NCBI GenBank assembly: GCA_005778315.1
Contig: SXOW01000230.1
Location: 1 to 13,565 of the forward strand
DNA length: 13,565 bases
Direction: 5' to 3'
Source of the DNA: Acidobacteriota bacterium
GTDB taxonomy: Bacteria > Acidobacteriota > Vicinamibacteria > Vicinamibacterales > UBA8438
Shown here piece after piece: positions 12,898 through 13,565 of the stretch. Position numbers and translations under genes: made by a program. The notes under the pieces are model-generated. The model was not told the DNA's origin, ran no database searches, and was given only the letters and a program-made list of their open reading frames with translations. How positions within the stretch are numbered: the first letter of the stretch is position 1; each line of letters opens with the position of its first letter.

Positions 12898-13565
12898 ATG
12901 GCACATCTCGACTTGTTCAACCTACGCGGGAAAGTGGCCGTGGTCACCGGGTCGTCCAAGGGGATCGGCCGGGTCATCGCCGAGACGTTGGCGGAGGCGG
13001 GCGCCCGAGTCGTGGTGTCCAGCCGCAGGCTTGAGAGTTGTCAGCCGGTGGCCGATGCGATCAACGCATCGGGCGGTGAGGCGGTCGCCATCCCGTGTCA
13101 CATGTCGTATCTCGACCAGCCGCGGGAACTGGTCGACCGCACCCTGGAGCGCTGGGGTCGTATTGACGTGCTGGTGTGCAACGCCGCTGTGAATCCGGCC
13201 TACGGACCGATGCGGAACGTGACGGAGGCGGCGTATGACAAGGTCCTGTCCACCAACGTCAAGCACAACCTATGGCTCTGCAACCATGTGCTGCCGCAGA
13301 TGGCTGAGCGCAAAGACGGAGCGGTCATCATCGTTTCCAGCATCGCGGGCCTCAAGGGGAACGACGCGCTGGGGATCTACGGCATTTCGAAGGCGGCCGA
13401 CTTCCAGCTGGCGCGCAATCTGGCCGTCGAGTGGGGGCGCGACAACATCCGGGTCAACTGTATCGCCCCAGGTTTGATCCGCACCGATTTTGCCAGGGCA
13501 CTCTGGGAGGATCCGGACCGACTGGGTGAGACGCTGTCGATGTACCCGCTGGGTCGCATTGGCGA
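12898..13565 (+). CDS. SDR-family oxidoreductase, 3' end beyond the window
   Basis: The first 222 residues of a classical NAD(P)-dependent short-chain dehydrogenase; the frame is open to the window edge, and about 30 residues should be missing compared with the usual 250. The cofactor motif is TGSSKGIG (17-24), with Asn95-Ala-Ala in place of NNAG, Asn120, Ser148 (SSIAGL), Tyr161 and Lys165 (YGISK) as catalytic residues, and PGLIRTDFAR after them. SSRR after the second strand favours NADP(H). The pattern resembles DHRS4-like and 3-oxoacyl-ACP-reductase-like enzymes that act on hydroxy or keto acyl compounds. The ATG at 12898 fits the family start, but no good ribosome binding site precedes it. 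Divergent from the decarboxylase-family gene. Confidence 0.92.
   Translation, partial: MAHLDLFNLRGKVAVVTGSSKGIGRVIAETLAEAGARVVVSSRRLESCQPVADAINASGGEAVAIPCHMSYLDQPRELVDRTLERWGRIDVLVCNAAVNPAYGPMRNVTEAAYDKVLSTNVKHNLWLCNHVLPQMAERKDGAVIIVSSIAGLKGNDALGIYGISKAADFQLARNLAVEWGRDNIRVNCIAPGLIRTDFARALWEDPDRLGETLSMYPLGRIG

Overview
This is a GC-rich bacterial chromosomal window holding twelve complete protein genes, one gene cut by the right edge, and one complete gene at the left edge. It has no RNA genes, CRISPR array, insertion sequence or phage genes. Intergenic gaps are short (14 to 151 bases), several starts are GTG, and most starts have a GGAGG-like ribosome binding site. The gene mix is a dTDP-sugar epimerase, a DinB-fold protein, a beta-lactamase-fold hydrolase, an SMP-30 lactonase lipoprotein, a soluble quinoprotein dehydrogenase and several CoA-linked catabolic enzymes. 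It recalls soil or marine Acidobacteriota (Vicinamibacteria-like) or a similar heterotroph; this placement is inference only.

Layout. (1) 7-567, minus: rfbC-like epimerase. (2) 719-5431, plus: a probable operon of DinB-like protein, anchored or secreted serine hydrolase, SMP-30/gluconolactonase lipoprotein and PQQ-dependent dehydrogenase. (3) 5446-9159, minus: histidine phosphatase, exported cupin, SDR and 4-coumarate:CoA-ligase-like enzyme; blocks 2 and 3 converge with 14 bases between them. (4) 9217-10431, plus: UMF1-type MFS transporter. (5) 10497-13565: four genes in alternating orientation, namely a PcaC-like carboxymuconolactone decarboxylase family protein (minus), an acyl-CoA dehydrogenase (plus), a second protein of the same family (minus) and an SDR running off the window (plus).

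How they may work together. The best supported pair is the exported quinoprotein and the lipoprotein lactonase: one would oxidise a sugar or alcohol outside the cytoplasm and the other would hydrolyse the lactone. The right half resembles a catabolic set that activates a carboxylic acid with CoA (ligase), desaturates it (acyl-CoA dehydrogenase) and oxidises or reduces carbonyl/hydroxyl groups (two SDRs), with two proteins of the carboxymuconolactone decarboxylase fold beside the dehydrogenase. The substrate cannot be read from the sequence.

Details that stand out: the acyl-CoA dehydrogenase lacks the usual C-terminal catalytic glutamate but has one at the isovaleryl-CoA-dehydrogenase position; a 13-bp-stem hairpin abuts the ribosome binding site of the first decarboxylase-family gene; and two convergent genes share a CTAG that is the stop codon on both strands. 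I found no clearly new defence, mobile or RNA-guided system here.
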